A stretch of DNA of 64,000 bases from Rotaria socialis (Eukaryota > Rotifera > Eurotatoria > Philodinida > Philodinidae), in assembly GCA_905331475.1 (NCBI GenBank), contig CAJNYU010002461.1:21636-85635 (forward strand), in the 5' to 3' direction. The notes under the pieces were generated by a model. That model was given only the letters and a program-made list of their open reading frames with translations. It made no database searches and was not told where the DNA came from. The translations under genes were made by a program, and so were the position numbers. Within the stretch, counting starts at the first letter, position 1; each line of letters opens with the position of its first letter. Below, in pieces: positions 23,999-39,390 of this stretch.

Positions 23999-24927
23999 TC
24001 GTATGTGAAATAATCTATGAAAAAGATTTATCAGCAGAAAAATCTCTTTCAGGAGTTTTAAGGTCTAATAAATTAACGCTAAAATCCAGAACTCGACTTC
24101 ACAAGCACTTTCAAGTATTAGATGAAGCGGACGTGCTTTTGCTCTCTACTATCACAAGATAAGTAATGCGGATGAGTAGAATTTATCATACTAAGCTTAT
24201 GGTTGTTTTCGGCAGGCTGACTGACTACATTGGCGAAGAATAAGCGCGTATCTTATAGAAGGAAACCTTACTAGTGTTTACTGCACATAAAAATGCTATT
24301 TCTTCACTACGAATCGGATACCATCAATTGGAACGAATCTGTAAAGAAGTGTTTGCCAACAAAAGAAACGCAACGCTTCGATTTAATTCTATTTTCGATC
24401 AATAGTATGGCTTCGAAAATAATTAAATTTCAAGTGAATTTTTACTTTTCTGACTGTGGACAATATAGTGATAACTAAAAATACTTCTGCCGAATCAAAA
24501 CCAATCAGAATACTAGTAGCATTGCAATATTCTTGTCGAATTATTTTTAACAACGATATGAAGAAAACGCAAAACTAGTCATTGCAGCACAATTACTATT
24601 ATATCTTCTCTCTAGTTTGAGTGATCTCATCGCTGCAGAATTTGTTCTACGGTTTCTTTGCCTGAACGCCAAGCTTCTATGATTTTTTCATCAATCCTAA
24701 ACTTTAAATCATCTGTTTGATTATAAATATTCTGGATCACTTTGTTCAGTTAATTCTATTTCCCTCTAAAAACAACATCACGGATGCTGACGTCTACTTA
24801 CTGTTATATAACGCCCTCTCTTTCGTTTGGAGGCTGCGTATAGTTTTAATACATAATGGTGAAATAAATAATACTGTATATGTCGTCGTCTATCATATCA
24901 TCACATAACATAATCATATAGGAAAAA
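23999..24927. other. Intergenic between ART and Abitram genes
   Basis: The ART gene (-) and Abitram (+) are divergent, so both promoters should lie here. A 37-codon minus-strand frame near 24645-24755 (IDEKIIEAWRSGKETVEQIL) looks codon-like but has no room for more exons and no recognised family. Confidence 0.4.
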
Positions 24928-25437
24928 ATGGCATTCGCTAAACGCATAAAATATCCAAGTGTTATCGAAAGATATTATACGAAATATTATCGTACTAATG
25001 TTCATAACGAAACAAATAATGATACACTCGTACTTGTTCATTCGAATCGTGTTTGTGTTTTAATGCTTTCTGAACGTCATCCGATTTTGGAAAAATCTTT
25101 AGTTATTAATTCAATTGAATCGTTAGCTAATATTAATCAATCAATGAGCGGTAAATCAAAGCGTGGAGCTGATTATGTTCAACCAAATAAATTACTTTAT
25201 CGTATAAAATGTGAAAACAATGAGAATTTTACTATATGTGCAAGTATAAAAGGACGTTTAGTCGAATTAAATGATAACATTATAAAAACACCTGAACTTC
25301 TACAACGGAAAGCACAAGGCGAAGGTTATTTAGCAATACTTATACCATCTTTAATAGATGGAGAAAATAATTTAAAAGTCTTAACAACTGAGCAAGATTA
25401 TATTCTATCAAAGCAATCTTCGCAAATCATTCCTTGA
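24928..25437 (+). CDS. Abitram / FAM206 (Simiate) homologue
   Basis: This 169-residue single-exon protein matches the length and motif order of Abitram (human about 181 residues). The motifs are VIERYYTKYYRTNV at the start, HSNRVCVLMLSERHPIL, SMSGKSKRGADYV and CASIKGRLVELNDNIIKTPE. The last is AQGEGYLAILIPSL, and the frame ends near TTEQDYIL. In vertebrates Abitram is linked to actin regulation and transcription in neurons. Conservation in an invertebrate suggests a broader basic role. The ATG follows an A-rich leader. The downstream F-box gene starts only about 230 bp after the stop, on the same strand. Confidence 0.88.
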   Translation: MAFAKRIKYPSVIERYYTKYYRTNVHNETNNDTLVLVHSNRVCVLMLSERHPILEKSLVINSIESLANINQSMSGKSKRGADYVQPNKLLYRIKCENNENFTICASIKGRLVELNDNIIKTPELLQRKAQGEGYLAILIPSLIDGENNLKVLTTEQDYILSKQSSQIIP

Positions 25438-25626
25438 TTCATATTACGTGTGAGTTTCAAAAACAAAAATGAACAGATCTTTTTTTTCTAGATTATTTCT
25501 TGTTTTGTTTTGTGTTCACTTGTCTTTCGGAGAGTAAGGAAGTGTGCGCATGAAATTGTTCTTTGTTGCTGTGCATCTTCCCCCCATGTATACTTTTATT
25601 TTCGTTTTTTCTTCTCTGTATGAAAC

Positions 25627-25632
25627 AATAAA
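25627..25632 (+). terminator. Poly(A) signal of the Abitram gene
   Basis: AATAAA about 190 bases after the stop and only about 40 bases before the next start codon. The two genes are packed tightly. Confidence 0.4.
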
Positions 25633-25670
25633 TAAGATTCACTCTCTAATCTTCTAGTTAAGCCAAACTA

Positions 25671-27260
25671 ATGGGTTGGGATGAATTACCATCTATTCTA
25701 TTAGAAGACATTTTCAGTCTTGTTTCAATTACTCAGCGTTATTATTGTTCTCAAGTTTGTCGATCATGGTATATTCGTAGAATGCAATTTAATCTTGCAA
25801 ATTTATTCTATTCTATTCTATCTTAGGAATGAAATATTTTATTCGTCTGTTGTTTGGGATACATTTGTATTTGATGGTGTTACATTTACACGAAAAAAAT
25901 TTAATTTATTTCGTGGTTATGAACGTATCCTTAATTCTTATCGTGTTCAACGTTATTTATCACGTAAAAGTCAATGTATGAGACGGTTAATTATAAAACC
26001 TATTCCTGAATATCATAATATGTGTGATTTTCTTAATGTATTATCAAGCTTTATTCATTACCATAGACAAGATTATTATCCATTTTCGTATCTCGAAGAA
26101 TTTTCATTTACATTTCATGTATTAGTTTCGATTGAAGATGATACAAATAATCAAGGAGGTATTATCAATGCTTATTATCAACATCCAAATGCAATTATAC
26201 GTGGTAAAAAACGTTACTATGGTACCGGTGGAAATATCTTAGAAACGTTACGTCGTTTTATATCATCTATTCGTTGTTTAAAACGTTTCTATTTAAATAA
26301 TCTTCTACTCGAATCAAATTCTGATATAGGTTCATGTCTCGATGAACTTCTTGAAAATTCCTGTGAAACACTTGAACACCTTGAAATACTCAATTATACA
26401 TCGCACATCATACCATTGTATACAGTTGGATTATTTTCAAATCTATATTCATTATCAATTAGTTCGCATTCGTTGAGTGATGATGTTCTTCTTCTATTTG
26501 CAAATCATCTTGTTAATTTGCATCGATTGAATATTATACAAGATGAATTAACTATACCATGCCGTTATTCAGATTCAGTTTGGATAGAAATTGATTTGAT
26601 TTTACGAGAAAATAAAAGGCAATGGTGTATTCGAATGGTCACTAAAGGAAAATGTAAAACTGAGCCATTTTGGCCACCTAGTCCAGCGCCTGTACGAGCT
26701 ATTGTTTATGATACACATTCGGTTCGAGCCGTGCAAAGTTCAATTTATACTTGTATGGAACAATATAGTAAAACATTAGAGATCTATGTGAGTAATCAAA
26801 ATATATTGACCGATGTTCTTGCCAATCGATATAGTCTTAGAGAAAATTAAATAGCTACATTTATATTTAGGCTCATTTGAAATCAATGTGTCGCGTCTAC
26901 GTACCACGATCATTTTTAGAACGTGCCGATACAGCTTATATTGGTGTTGTGAAGACAGTTCGATATTTAAATACATTAGCAATTCGAGAGCGAATTTCAA
27001 CTGCAACTTGCCTTCTCATAGCCTATTATGGTACAAAACATAATCTTAAACATTTTTATCTGCGACGCAATTGCGTTATTTTACGAAATGAATATCGTCA
27101 ATATGTATTTAATGAACGCGATGATAATAATGAACAAATACATTCATGGTTGGAAAAAAATTGCCGAAAATACGATCATGTAGAAGATGCTTTATCGATA
27201 TTATTTGGACGACCATGGAAAATGCTTACAGATTGGGAATATAATCATATTGACGCTTGA
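25671..27260 (+). CDS. F-box protein, FBXO33/FBXO39-like, three exons
   Basis: Exons 25671-25768, 25827-26787 and 26871-27260 give 482 residues with clean GT-AG junctions. The F-box is at the very N-terminus (WDELPSILLEDIFSLVSITQ then YYCSQVCRSWN). The Trp codon of CRSW is split by the first intron (TG|G). After the F-box, VVWDTFVFDGVTFTRKKFN and repeated Leu-rich segments (LRRFISSIRCLKRFYLNN, LFSNLYSLSIS) suggest an LRR-like substrate-binding region, as in FBXO33/39. F-box proteins bind Skp1 in SCF ubiquitin ligases through this motif. The substrate is unknown. Without splicing, the first exon runs into a stop and the middle exon looks like a separate gene. Confidence 0.82.
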
Positions 27261-27287
27261 CTGTCACCCTTTAGTTTTTTTTTATCA

Positions 27288-27293
27288 AATAAA
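27288..27293 (+). terminator. Poly(A) signal of the F-box gene
   Basis: AATAAA 28 bases after the stop codon at 27260. Confidence 0.45.
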
Positions 27294-27396
27294 ATCTATT
27301 CTTCCCTTTCATTTTGTATTTACAAATGATTAAGAAAATTTCATTCTTACACATCAAAAAATTCATCAGTCAATGTTAACGCATAATAAAAAAAAT

Positions 27397-27467
27397 GGAG
27401 GCAGTGGGGATTGAACTCACGACCTATCGCATGCGAAGCGATCGCTCTACCACTGAGCTATGCCCCC
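27397..27467 (-). tRNA. tRNA-Ala (anticodon CGC)
   Basis: The minus strand folds as a full cloverleaf. The acceptor arms are GGGGGCA and TGCCTCC, and the D-arm starts GCTCAGTGGTAGAGC. The anticodon stem ATCGC/GCGAT encloses loop TTCGCAT, giving anticodon CGC. The T-arm contains GAGTTCAATC. The acceptor has a G3:U70 wobble, the known identity element of alanine tRNAs. Internal A and B boxes are intact. A run of eight T lies just after the 3' end on the transcribed strand, a good Pol III terminator. Confidence 0.95.
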
Positions 27468-27706
27468 TTATGCGGCTGATGAAAAACTTTCCTACTTATC
27501 CATACTAAAAATGTAGAATTAAACTACTGCATACTTGTCTCCTATTCTTTAACAAATTATAGAGACCGTATTCTAGGTGCTAATGAGTACTTGAGATAAT
27601 TTCTTTGTGTGATTTTGTTTTTATTTAAATTATAAAGCATAACTATAGAAAAACAATCAAACGATTATAAAGAGAAGAAAAAAAAACAAATCGTGATTGA
27701 AAATCT

Positions 27707-30765
<3,059 letters not shown>

Positions 30766-31716
30766 TTTTGTGAATGATCTGAAACTATAATAGAGATGTC
30801 CTTTTTAAAGATGATGTAATGTACACTTCATTGATCTACTATAAGAGGCTAGACATTTATTGGCATATCAAGAATCACCGATAAGTAATAAACAAATGAA
30901 AAAATAAGAATCACTCCTCCACCTAACGAACGTTTACTCCAATTAAGAGAATTTCGCTGCAAAAGTTCACTCAGATTTTTTTTTATCGCTTGAGAGAATA
31001 GATGGATTGGAAAATAATATACGTTCATCATAAATTAATCCAACATTCATTACTAAAATGAGAGAACGGAACGTTGCCTTCGTAGATGTCGTACTTGTAT
31101 AATGAATATGACGCAGAATGTTAATATTTGTTCTTGTACCTATACAAGAATCTTGAAAGTGCTGTTTTCTGACACTAGAAAATATATTATCTACTGAGAT
31201 TCTTTATTTTCTGAGAAATAAGTTAGGAAAGTTGAAACTATTGATATATCTAGTTTTTCTGATAATACATTTGAGTGTTCATGAGGAAAAACTTGACATA
31301 TCTCTATGACACATGTATATTTATCGTTTTGTCAGCGTTATCGATGCTAACTATGGGCATAGTGTTTCATTGCACCCAAAGGAAATAGAGAACACTATTG
31401 ATAATGATGATCTGGCATATATTCGTCAATCTCGAATTCAATTATGATGAATATAAAAATAATCTTTGGCACTAATAAGAAACGTTGATGTGACGGATGT
31501 ATCTATCAATATATGGGATAGTCTGTTTTTATTTTATTTGCACCGATTGATGCTTCGAACAGAAAAACAAAATGCATTCGCACCATCCTTACAATTGATT
31601 TTGTCATTTGAGAAGTAAACCAGGTGCAAGTTTTGTTTTCTAGTCTATATCATGGCAGCAAAAATAAAGGCTTTGCGCTCGCTTGCTTCTTTTTCTCAGA
31701 CAGCATAGAACTATTG
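30766..31716. other. Divergent intergenic region between mtHsp70 and CBM14-NHL gene
   Basis: Promoters for both divergent genes should lie here. No further gene or clear heat-shock element cluster was recognised by eye. Confidence 0.45.
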
Positions 31717-33042
31717 ATGGCAATGAAGTTCATACTTGTATTTATCTGTGCGTCACTAAATTCAGTGACGAGTGTTTTTCAATGTCCGGGCGATGGTCAC
31801 TTTGTCAATCCAGCAGACAAACATTCCTATTATCAATGTGCACATGGTACCCCATTTTTGATGCAATGTCCAGCTTCATTAGTTTGGAATCAGCAAGATC
31901 AAATATGCGATTGGAATACTCCTGCTCGTATGTCGATTCATGTTTTGAATTTTATTTTTAAATCAATTAATTTACTTTACTTTCGACATTGAAATCTATT
32001 ATTAGAATATTCTATGATATACTCTATTGATTAGTTTTGTTTTTGTTTAGCTTCTACTGATTGTAGCAATAAAAATCCAAAGAACTGTCGTGAAACAACG
32101 CGATGGGCAACAGGAGGCACTACCATTGTTGGTATCGACAGAGAATTCGGATCTGATGCTAGTCATGTAGGCTCACCATTTGGCATATTTGTTGACGGTG
32201 AACATGGCTATGTGTATGTTGCTGAAACTGAAAATCATCGAATTCAGAAGTTCAATTTTAAAGCTGTGGGCAGCCTCGGAGTTACTGTTGCAGGTGGAAA
32301 TAACGCCGGCAATGCATCGAATCAATTAAGTTGGCCGTCAGCTGTTTATGTCGATAAAAATGAAAATGTATACATATCCGATACCGATAATTCCCGTATT
32401 CAAATGTGGGCAAAAGGTGCAACGAGTGGTGTTACCGTAGCTGGGGGTAATGGCAAAGGTACCGCTCTGAATCAGATAGGTGTTTGTCAAGGTCTTTTTG
32501 TTCATGAAGAAACCAACGCATTATTTATATCGGACTTTTACAATGATCGTATTGTGAAATGGATTCCAGAGAAAGGAGAAGGTATAATCGTAGCAGGCAC
32601 CGGTACTGGAGGTCCAAAGGCAGATCAACTCAGTGGACCACGTGGTATCTTTATAGACAAATGTGAGACAATCTATATTGCAGATTTATGGAACAACAGA
32701 ATACAAAAATGGGAAAAAAATGCAACGCAAGGCATCACTGTAGCTGGAGGAAACGGGAAAGGGGTAGCTGGCAACCAGCTGAATAGTCCGTGGGACGTTG
32801 AAGTCGATCAGTATGGTAATATATACGTTGCCGATACCGACAATAGCCGAATTGTGAAATGGGGTCCAAATTCAACGGTTGGTGTTCAATTAGCAACTGG
32901 AGATACACCAATGATTGGTCGTGGTCCATTCGCGGATGTTTTTAGTATAGGACTTGACAAGGAAGGAGATTTGTTTACAAGCGAGAAAAGAAATAATCGA
33001 ATTCAACAATTTAACATCATGCCAGAAACGAATAATTGTTGA
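31717..33042 (+). CDS. Secreted protein with CBM14 chitin-binding domain fused to NHL beta-propeller repeats, two exons
   Basis: Exons 31717-31927 and 32051-33042 give 400 residues. A signal peptide (MAMKFILVFICASLNSVTS) precedes one CBM14 module (FQCPGDGHFVNPADKHSYYQ to CDWNTPA). The rest is at least five NHL repeats of the VYVDKNENVYISDTDNSRIQ type. Each is followed by W/F-x-K or M-W and a VTVAGGNGKG-like strand, forming a six-bladed propeller. NHL propellers bind protein, glycan or RNA ligands. With a signal peptide and CBM14, this one should act outside the cell, tethered to chitin. Secreted NHL proteins are greatly expanded in bdelloids, and the chitin-binding fusion makes this one distinctive. 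An ATG further upstream (31624 region) would place non-signal residues before the signal, so I prefer 31717 or 31723. Confidence 0.87.
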
Positions 33043-33066
33043 TGTTGTTCTCAGGTCCCCATTCTT

Positions 33067-33072
33067 AATAAA
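33067..33072 (+). terminator. Poly(A) signal of the CBM14-NHL gene
   Basis: AATAAA 25 bases after the stop codon. Confidence 0.5.
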
Positions 33073-33727
33073 AGCTTAAAAATTTCACATATAGTGTTCT
33101 AATCCGAGAACAAATAACATCAGACATAAAGCAAACAGTAAAAGAACTGTTTATTTTAGGACCTTCTAATTGTATGGACTATTTTTGATTATATCGGGAA
33201 CAAAAGAATAATAAGAGTAATAATATGATGTCAAGCTATCGAAGCAATTTTTTTCATCTAAACGATATACAAGTAAATGCAAAGTTAATTGACACACAAG
33301 CACTGTATCTATGCTCGAGAACATCAATCATAGAGATTCGAGAAGGATATGCCGACGCTAGCAGTCAAGGTAACTTGTGCTTTTTGTAATAGTTAATTCA
33401 GCGTATTTACCACCAGTGTCAATATGCTTAATTGAATCGAATGCCATTTTCTGCAGATATATCTAAAACTATTTTAGACTAGTCCTGTATGGTATTGTAG
33501 AGAATTTCAAGCAGTATCTGTTAATAATAAAAAGGACTTTACTCACAGAGATAATAGGATTATCTTGCAGATTGGTTGAGGGTGTGCGTGCGCATTTATA
33601 TGCATGCTGGCGCGCTGTGTAAGTGTGAACTTTCGTATGAGTATTGGCGAGGATTGAATTCCCTCTCCATCGATAACTATATTGTTGTGGGTCTTTTACC
33701 CTATGGCAACAATTATTTTAGAAAAAA
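33073..33727. other. Intergenic with possible mini-ORF and a G/T-rich motif
   Basis: A 54-codon frame from the ATG near 33223 (SRTSIIEIREGYADASSQ) ends near a possible donor but has no convincing second exon. GTTGAGGGTGTGCGTGCGC near 33578 matches the recurrent TTGAGGGTGTG motif seen elsewhere in the window. Confidence 0.4.
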
Positions 33728-34042
33728 ATGAAAACTAAATGGCTCATGGCAGAGACTAAAAAGAAGAGAGAATCAGTATTAAATGCGTACAATTTGGTGC
33801 TGCCAAAAACTATGTGTTCCTACTATGGCCTATTCAGATTAAAGGAAAGCCATCGACGAAGTTTATATGATGGAAACATACGTAGTATTGAGTATCAAAT
33901 CTTGATTCCATTGAGTATAAAAGCATGTTGTAAATTTGCTCCATTTCAAAGCAAAATTGTGCTGAAAAGAGATGAATTATTTTTGCAAAATATTGCCAGA
34001 CGACGAAAAATCTTAACCATTAGAAGTGAACATGGCTCATGA
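33728..34042 (+). CDS. Hypothetical basic 104-residue ORF
   Basis: The frame is rich in Lys/Arg (AETKKKRESVLNAYNLVLPK, RDELFLQNIARRRKILTIR) with no recognised domain, signal or membrane segment. No neighbour provides context. It may be spurious or part of a spliced gene. Confidence 0.2.
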   Translation: MKTKWLMAETKKKRESVLNAYNLVLPKTMCSYYGLFRLKESHRRSLYDGNIRSIEYQILIPLSIKACCKFAPFQSKIVLKRDELFLQNIARRRKILTIRSEHGS

Positions 34043-35939
34043 TTACTAATGTACAATAGCGTGTTTCCAACAGAAAAATTCATGAAAGAACAAGCATTAT
34101 TTTCGTCTGAAGAAAAATCTTTTTTTCTTTCTCTTATTTATTTGCAAGATGACAGTTTGAATGTAAAAATGAAGGCGTACTAATGCAACGCTATTTTTTT
34201 CTTTTATGTTTTTCGTTTCGGCTTGAGCAAAATCCTATTGGTCAGCGATTTTTTTTATATGGGTAGATAGAGTTAGTGAGTTAAACAATAAAGTGCTGGT
34301 TTACATTCTTTAAATCAATGGTTCTAAAAGTAGTTTCGAAAATATTTCTCTCCTAGAATAACTGTAAATTGATACACTATGCTTTCTAAGGATGGCATGA
34401 GCATGATATTTGTTCAGCTTTTGATTCGTGATGTGAGGTTGAGGACGTAGGTGTTAATGTGAAGATGCTAAAATGCCATCATTGTGGATAGACACTGCTA
34501 ACAGAAAAAATCTCGTAGAAAAATAAAGGGTGAAAAAGTATGTCCCATTAATATACGCCATCAGTACATAAAGATTGGAGAAGACTTACTGTCGAATTGT
34601 TGATATTAGGAGGAACTTTATCAGAATTTATTCTTGTGTCATTAATTACAATGATTAAAACTTTCGAGGACAAGTCATAGCACGAAACAAAGCAATATCT
34701 TTCAGGGCTCCGAATGGGATGGAACAAGAGTATGGTTCCATTAGATTTTCGTTTCTTTCCTTTTGATGAAAATATCAAAGGTTTTTTCTTTGAAATGTGT
34801 TTTTTCAAAGTACCTTATAGCAGACTTGAGTAATATAACTTAGCATATCCTCATTATTGCTCTTATCCGTTCAAAAAAATAATTTTGCTCTCGACTTTTT
34901 TGTACTATTTTTCGTAAAAACCCTTATTTATCTTTTCCCAGAAGCATAAATTTGGTGAACCTCTATATATTTCATATCAGCTTATACTTTTGACATACTT
35001 CACCCATCAATCGCCTTCATGTATTGCTAAAGAGTTGCTTTATATTTCTTTCACGTTTTCGGCCATCTCAATTTTATAAAGTTGTCTATATCCAACATGA
35101 TTCATTTGCTCCTTTCCTTTCGCCTCCTATATTTATCAATTTCCACTATTACGGGGATAAGCAAACCGAAACTTAGCCCAGAAAAATTGGAAATTACATG
35201 CCCGCGCTTTAAAGTCTCGTTGATTTCGATTGGAGTACGTACTCCAGAAGTTTCCCATTTTCTCCCTTGTAGAAATTACACTAGAAAGATTCGCATGTAA
35301 CATTTAACTGTCGTAGAGGGAGCTCAAGGCTTCAATACCATCCGAATCGCTAAGAGTCATGCAGGAAAAGTGCCGCTTTCATTAAAACAGGGTGATCGTG
35401 AGAGCACATAAATTCATCAAAATGAAATCTGAGCTAATACAGAGATCCGTACCATGGTGGCATTTAGGTGCACATAATACTGTCGAGAATATATTTCGAT
35501 CAAACTCTAAGACTAAGATTGACTTTTTCTAAACTTACGATGACGAGGTAGGCCTGGAGGGTGCTCGCAAAATATACCCCAGAACGACGGAACAAGTGAG
35601 AAGAATAACACAAAATGAACGATAGCCTAGAGAGTGAGATATACGAACAATAAGAGCGACACTCGAGACGCAACAAAACAATAGCTTTCTTTTCCTTTTC
35701 TAAGGAAAGGAAAGTAAAAGTGGGACACCTAGTAATCATTGGAAAAATATGAGTTAGAATTGTCTTTTTTGTTTACAGTCAAACACAAGAAGCAGTCTTT
35801 CACGAGTAAGCAACACAAAATTATGTTTGCTCACGTGTAACATGGCTACAAAATTCTCTATCATACTATAGAAACATATTAAATGAATAGCTGTCAACTA
35901 TAGATTCAGTTTTGCTGCATGGATAGCAGTTGAATCAGT
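34043..35939. other. Intergenic, nothing recognised
   Basis: AT-rich with scattered short frames only. A short G/T-rich stretch near 34430-34465 resembles the dispersed motif family. Confidence 0.4.
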
Positions 35940-38900
35940 ACAATTTCTTCATCAAATAATACAAAAAATGATGAAGACGTCATTATGGAAGAAGTTATTC
36001 AAGTATTTCAGAAATTTGTGGATGGGATGTCTTTGGAAACAACTAAGCAAATAGTGGAATTCGATCCAGCGTTAGAGCAATTGCTAAGTAAACTTGAACA
36101 AGTTTAAGTGAATGATAATAATCATCAAGATCTTATTCATCAAACTTCATCATTATGTAACGAATTGATTGGCACTATCGAGAGAGCTACTTTTACTCAC
36201 ATCAAAGATTTTCAAAGTTGTTTCAAATATGTTCTCATCTCTTTTTTTCTATTCTCGCATCTCTACAAAGAAAAAATGAAAGTGATCATTATGATAAAAT
36301 AAATGAATAGCATCTAAAATTGTCTCGAATTATTTCGTCATGTTGAATCTGCTTTTCAAACATTGATTTGCGTCGACAATGAAATGTCTCTCATACGCAA
36401 AATTTTCTTCGCATTACTCGATCTACTTTCTAAACTAAAACTTTGTTCGCACTTGAATAATGATCAACACACAAAAATACCACCAACAGAAGCTTGTAAA
36501 TGTATAACCAATCTCCTAATGAATTTAGCGACTAAAAAGGTTACGATTGTTTCATTTACGAAGGATGATAGTAACACACGCAAGTATAAGAATGCATTCA
36601 CTGCCGTGTATAAGCAAGTGCAACGGAATCTACACCTGAATATTGATGCGGAACAACGAACAGTGTCTGATACTATCACAACAGATTTTATTTTAATATT
36701 CTTTTGTTTTCTCTCTGATCGAATAAATATTGTTCCATGGTTTCTGGGTATTGGTCTGGTCAAAAGTTTATTAGAATGCTTGAAAATAGTAGGCACTTCT
36801 CCCTAAACAAGCGAACAAATTCTCTGCATTATTTACAATATATCTCGACATGATGAAGGCAGTGATGAACTAAAATAATTCGTTAGTCTTGAGATTCTTA
36901 AAAATATTCCAAGTGATAATAGTGAAAAATTAAACGATCAAAGCATCAATGACGATTGCTCTTCCGTCTATACCCAAGTAAATCCGCTCAAATAATAAAC
37001 AAATGAACGCAATTCTTAATCGTTTATTACAAATCACTATAGAAGCTGCCGAAGTAAGCTCTACAAAGAAAACATATTAGGACAATAATCTCTTATCTCT
37101 CTTCAAAGAAATAGTTTTCTTCGAAATTTAAAGAATCTTAAATAGTTCAGTAATCAAGAAAATAGATCGTTGGTCGAGCAGTAAATGTGCCGCCATCGTA
37201 GTTTAACGTAGTGCTCAGAAGATAATAAAATACTAATTTACTTGAAAATGAAAGAATATAATATGAAGGGTTTCTACCAATAAATAGTATACGAAACAGG
37301 TTACTTCTACTTTTAAGACATGTTAAGATAATTGTTATAAATTTCAATAATGAAAATATAATTGCCTTTTCTTTTAGTCGGTAGATCATCAAACTACATA
37401 TGGTTTTCATATATATGAACCTTTAGCTGTGCTGACAAAATTATTTCTAGATGAAAAATCACTTGACTATGTTCTAAGTCATGCAAAAACTGATCCGCAA
37501 ATTGACCCAGAGCCAAAAATTAATTGTTTCGTCGATTTGCACATCAAATTTCGAGATGCATTCACAGCAGATAATAAGCAGCTGCAGCAATTTGCATGCA
37601 CAGCACAATAAGAATTTATTGAACATCATTAATAGTTTAGCTACGGATGATAATGGCAACGTAGTCGATGGATATGTTTCAAGTTCAATGGGAAATATAA
37701 CAAACGCTGCTTATGGTATTCTCTACAACCTTAATGAAATATGAGATAGTAAAAAAGTTGATATTACTGATAATCGATTAATCTCTGATACAGGAGGCGA
37801 ACAGTCAATGGTTATGATTAGCTATGTTCATGCAAATAATCAGTTTTATGATAAAATTCTTGCCCAGCGCCAGAGAAAAAGAAATCTTTTTCGAATTTGG
37901 ATCAATAGAGACCATTTTTCGACCAATGAAGATATTTGGGAAAAATCGCTCTTGGAATCAAGTAATCGAATCTTATTCTATGTGTCCTTTCGCAAGAATA
38001 TTACAATAGTAAATCCTGTCGAAAAGAAGTTAAGGTTGCAGTACGCCGTAACAAGTCGATCCTTCCTGACTATATTGGTACACCAGGTGAATGTGATTGG
38101 CTCGGTATGCGATTTTGGTTTGTTGTTCTCCGTATTTTAATATTCTCACCCTCTGAAAAGTTTTAGATAAATCTCAGATACTTATTTCGTACAATAGCAT
38201 AGTTTATCCTATTAAATATTGACTCATAAAAGGTATTTCAATGATACTATCTATGACAGATGAAGGAGTATTAGCATTTTGAAGATAGTCAGATGATAGA
38301 AATTATAATCGTGACTATGGTTTCGATTTTATGTTAGGCTTGGGATTTCATTCTGTAGACGGTTACTGCTGAACAGTAGTTAAATCAGCGACGAGTCGCT
38401 GATATCAGTGCTATCTATGACTAGTAGATTCTCTTCCATTTTACAATGCAGCAAATCAATTTTTACAAAAAAAAATTCAGATATTCACATTGGTGAGTTA
38501 AAATATGTTCGATTTAAAAATAGCAGTGGAATGCTTCACGATGGTAAAATCCAAGAACTTTTGAAAACAATTCAAGGTACGATTAAAATACCACAAACAC
38601 AGCCGCTGCAAAAAAAGACACTGAACAACACACTACACCGATACAATCTTCAGAAGCAGCTAAAATAATCAAGCCGAGTACTCGTATAAACGTGAAAAGG
38701 CCTCCCAAAGATTGGAGCGTTGATGATATTCATACATGGTTTAGTAGTTGCAAAGTTCCTGACACTGGAAAACTTCTACGATTTTCAATCAGTCGCCGAG
38801 ATGGTTGAATATTCAATCAGGCTACGTACCGATTCGAAAAAGGAATTTATTAAATATGAGAAACGATATGCTACGAATTATCCAGATGAACACCTTGAAG

Positions 38901-39028
38901 AGTACATATTTAATCGATGCAAAAATGCTCTTCTTAATTTATCAACTAGCCAACAAGAAACAATGAAAAATCCGGTATCTTTGTCTCAACCATCAAAGCC
39001 CAAATCAAGAACTTGTACCTTTGTTTGA
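35940..39028 (+). pseudogene. Decayed helical-TIR-SAM protein gene (paralogue of the gene at 49.1-51.8 kb)
   Basis: Consecutive protein blocks in changing frames follow the order of the intact gene nearby. A helical start is near 35985 (EEVIQVFQKFVDGMSLETTK). An ARM/HEAT-like block is at 36363-36800 (CKCITNLLMNLATKKVTIVS). A further helical block is at 37429-37740 (KNLLNIINSLATDDNGNVVD). A TIR start is at 37808 (MVMISYVHANNQFYDKIL), then FRIWINRDHFSTNEDIWEK and, in another frame, KEVKVAVRRNKSILPDYIGT. The TIR end is LKYVRFKNSS near 38495, and a SAM-like domain is near 38706 (PPKDWSVDDIHTWFSSCKVP). Many stops and frameshifts intervene, so it is not functional. Splice sites could rescue only some of the breaks. 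Confidence 0.75.
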
Positions 39029-39390
39029 GTTCAGCTTGAATTCTAGAAAAGTTTTGAAATGTCTAAAACTAACTTCACTGAAAACACGGCATTTTAACAC
39101 TGACAGAAAATTGCACATCATTGTGACTAGTTTTGACAAAATGATGTCAATGTACTCCTAGGAAATATTGAAAGATCCCATCAAGACTCAAACGGTATTT
39201 AAAAACTTCAGGCTCTTGGTTTTGTGATATGGAATGATATTAATAGGGATGCAAATTTATTTATCAAATTGTTGCCCTCATAACATATGTAAAAGGAAGT
39301 GCGAAGTCTGAAATCATCGATTGAATAGGCTAGTTCGCGGCTGACATATAATTGTCCAAAATATTTTTTACAAAGTTTTACGATCAATAT
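39029..39390. other. Intergenic between converging TIR-SAM pseudogene and GH127 gene
   Basis: Nothing recognised. Confidence 0.4.

Noticed and set aside
24645-24755. Minus-strand C-terminal-like exon (IDEKIIEAWRSGKETVEQIL)
   Set aside because: Codon-like, but only 37 codons, and the 170 bp upstream leaves no room for more exons before Abitram.
33223-33387. 54-codon frame with possible donor
   Set aside because: No second exon gives a sensible continuation and no family was recognised.
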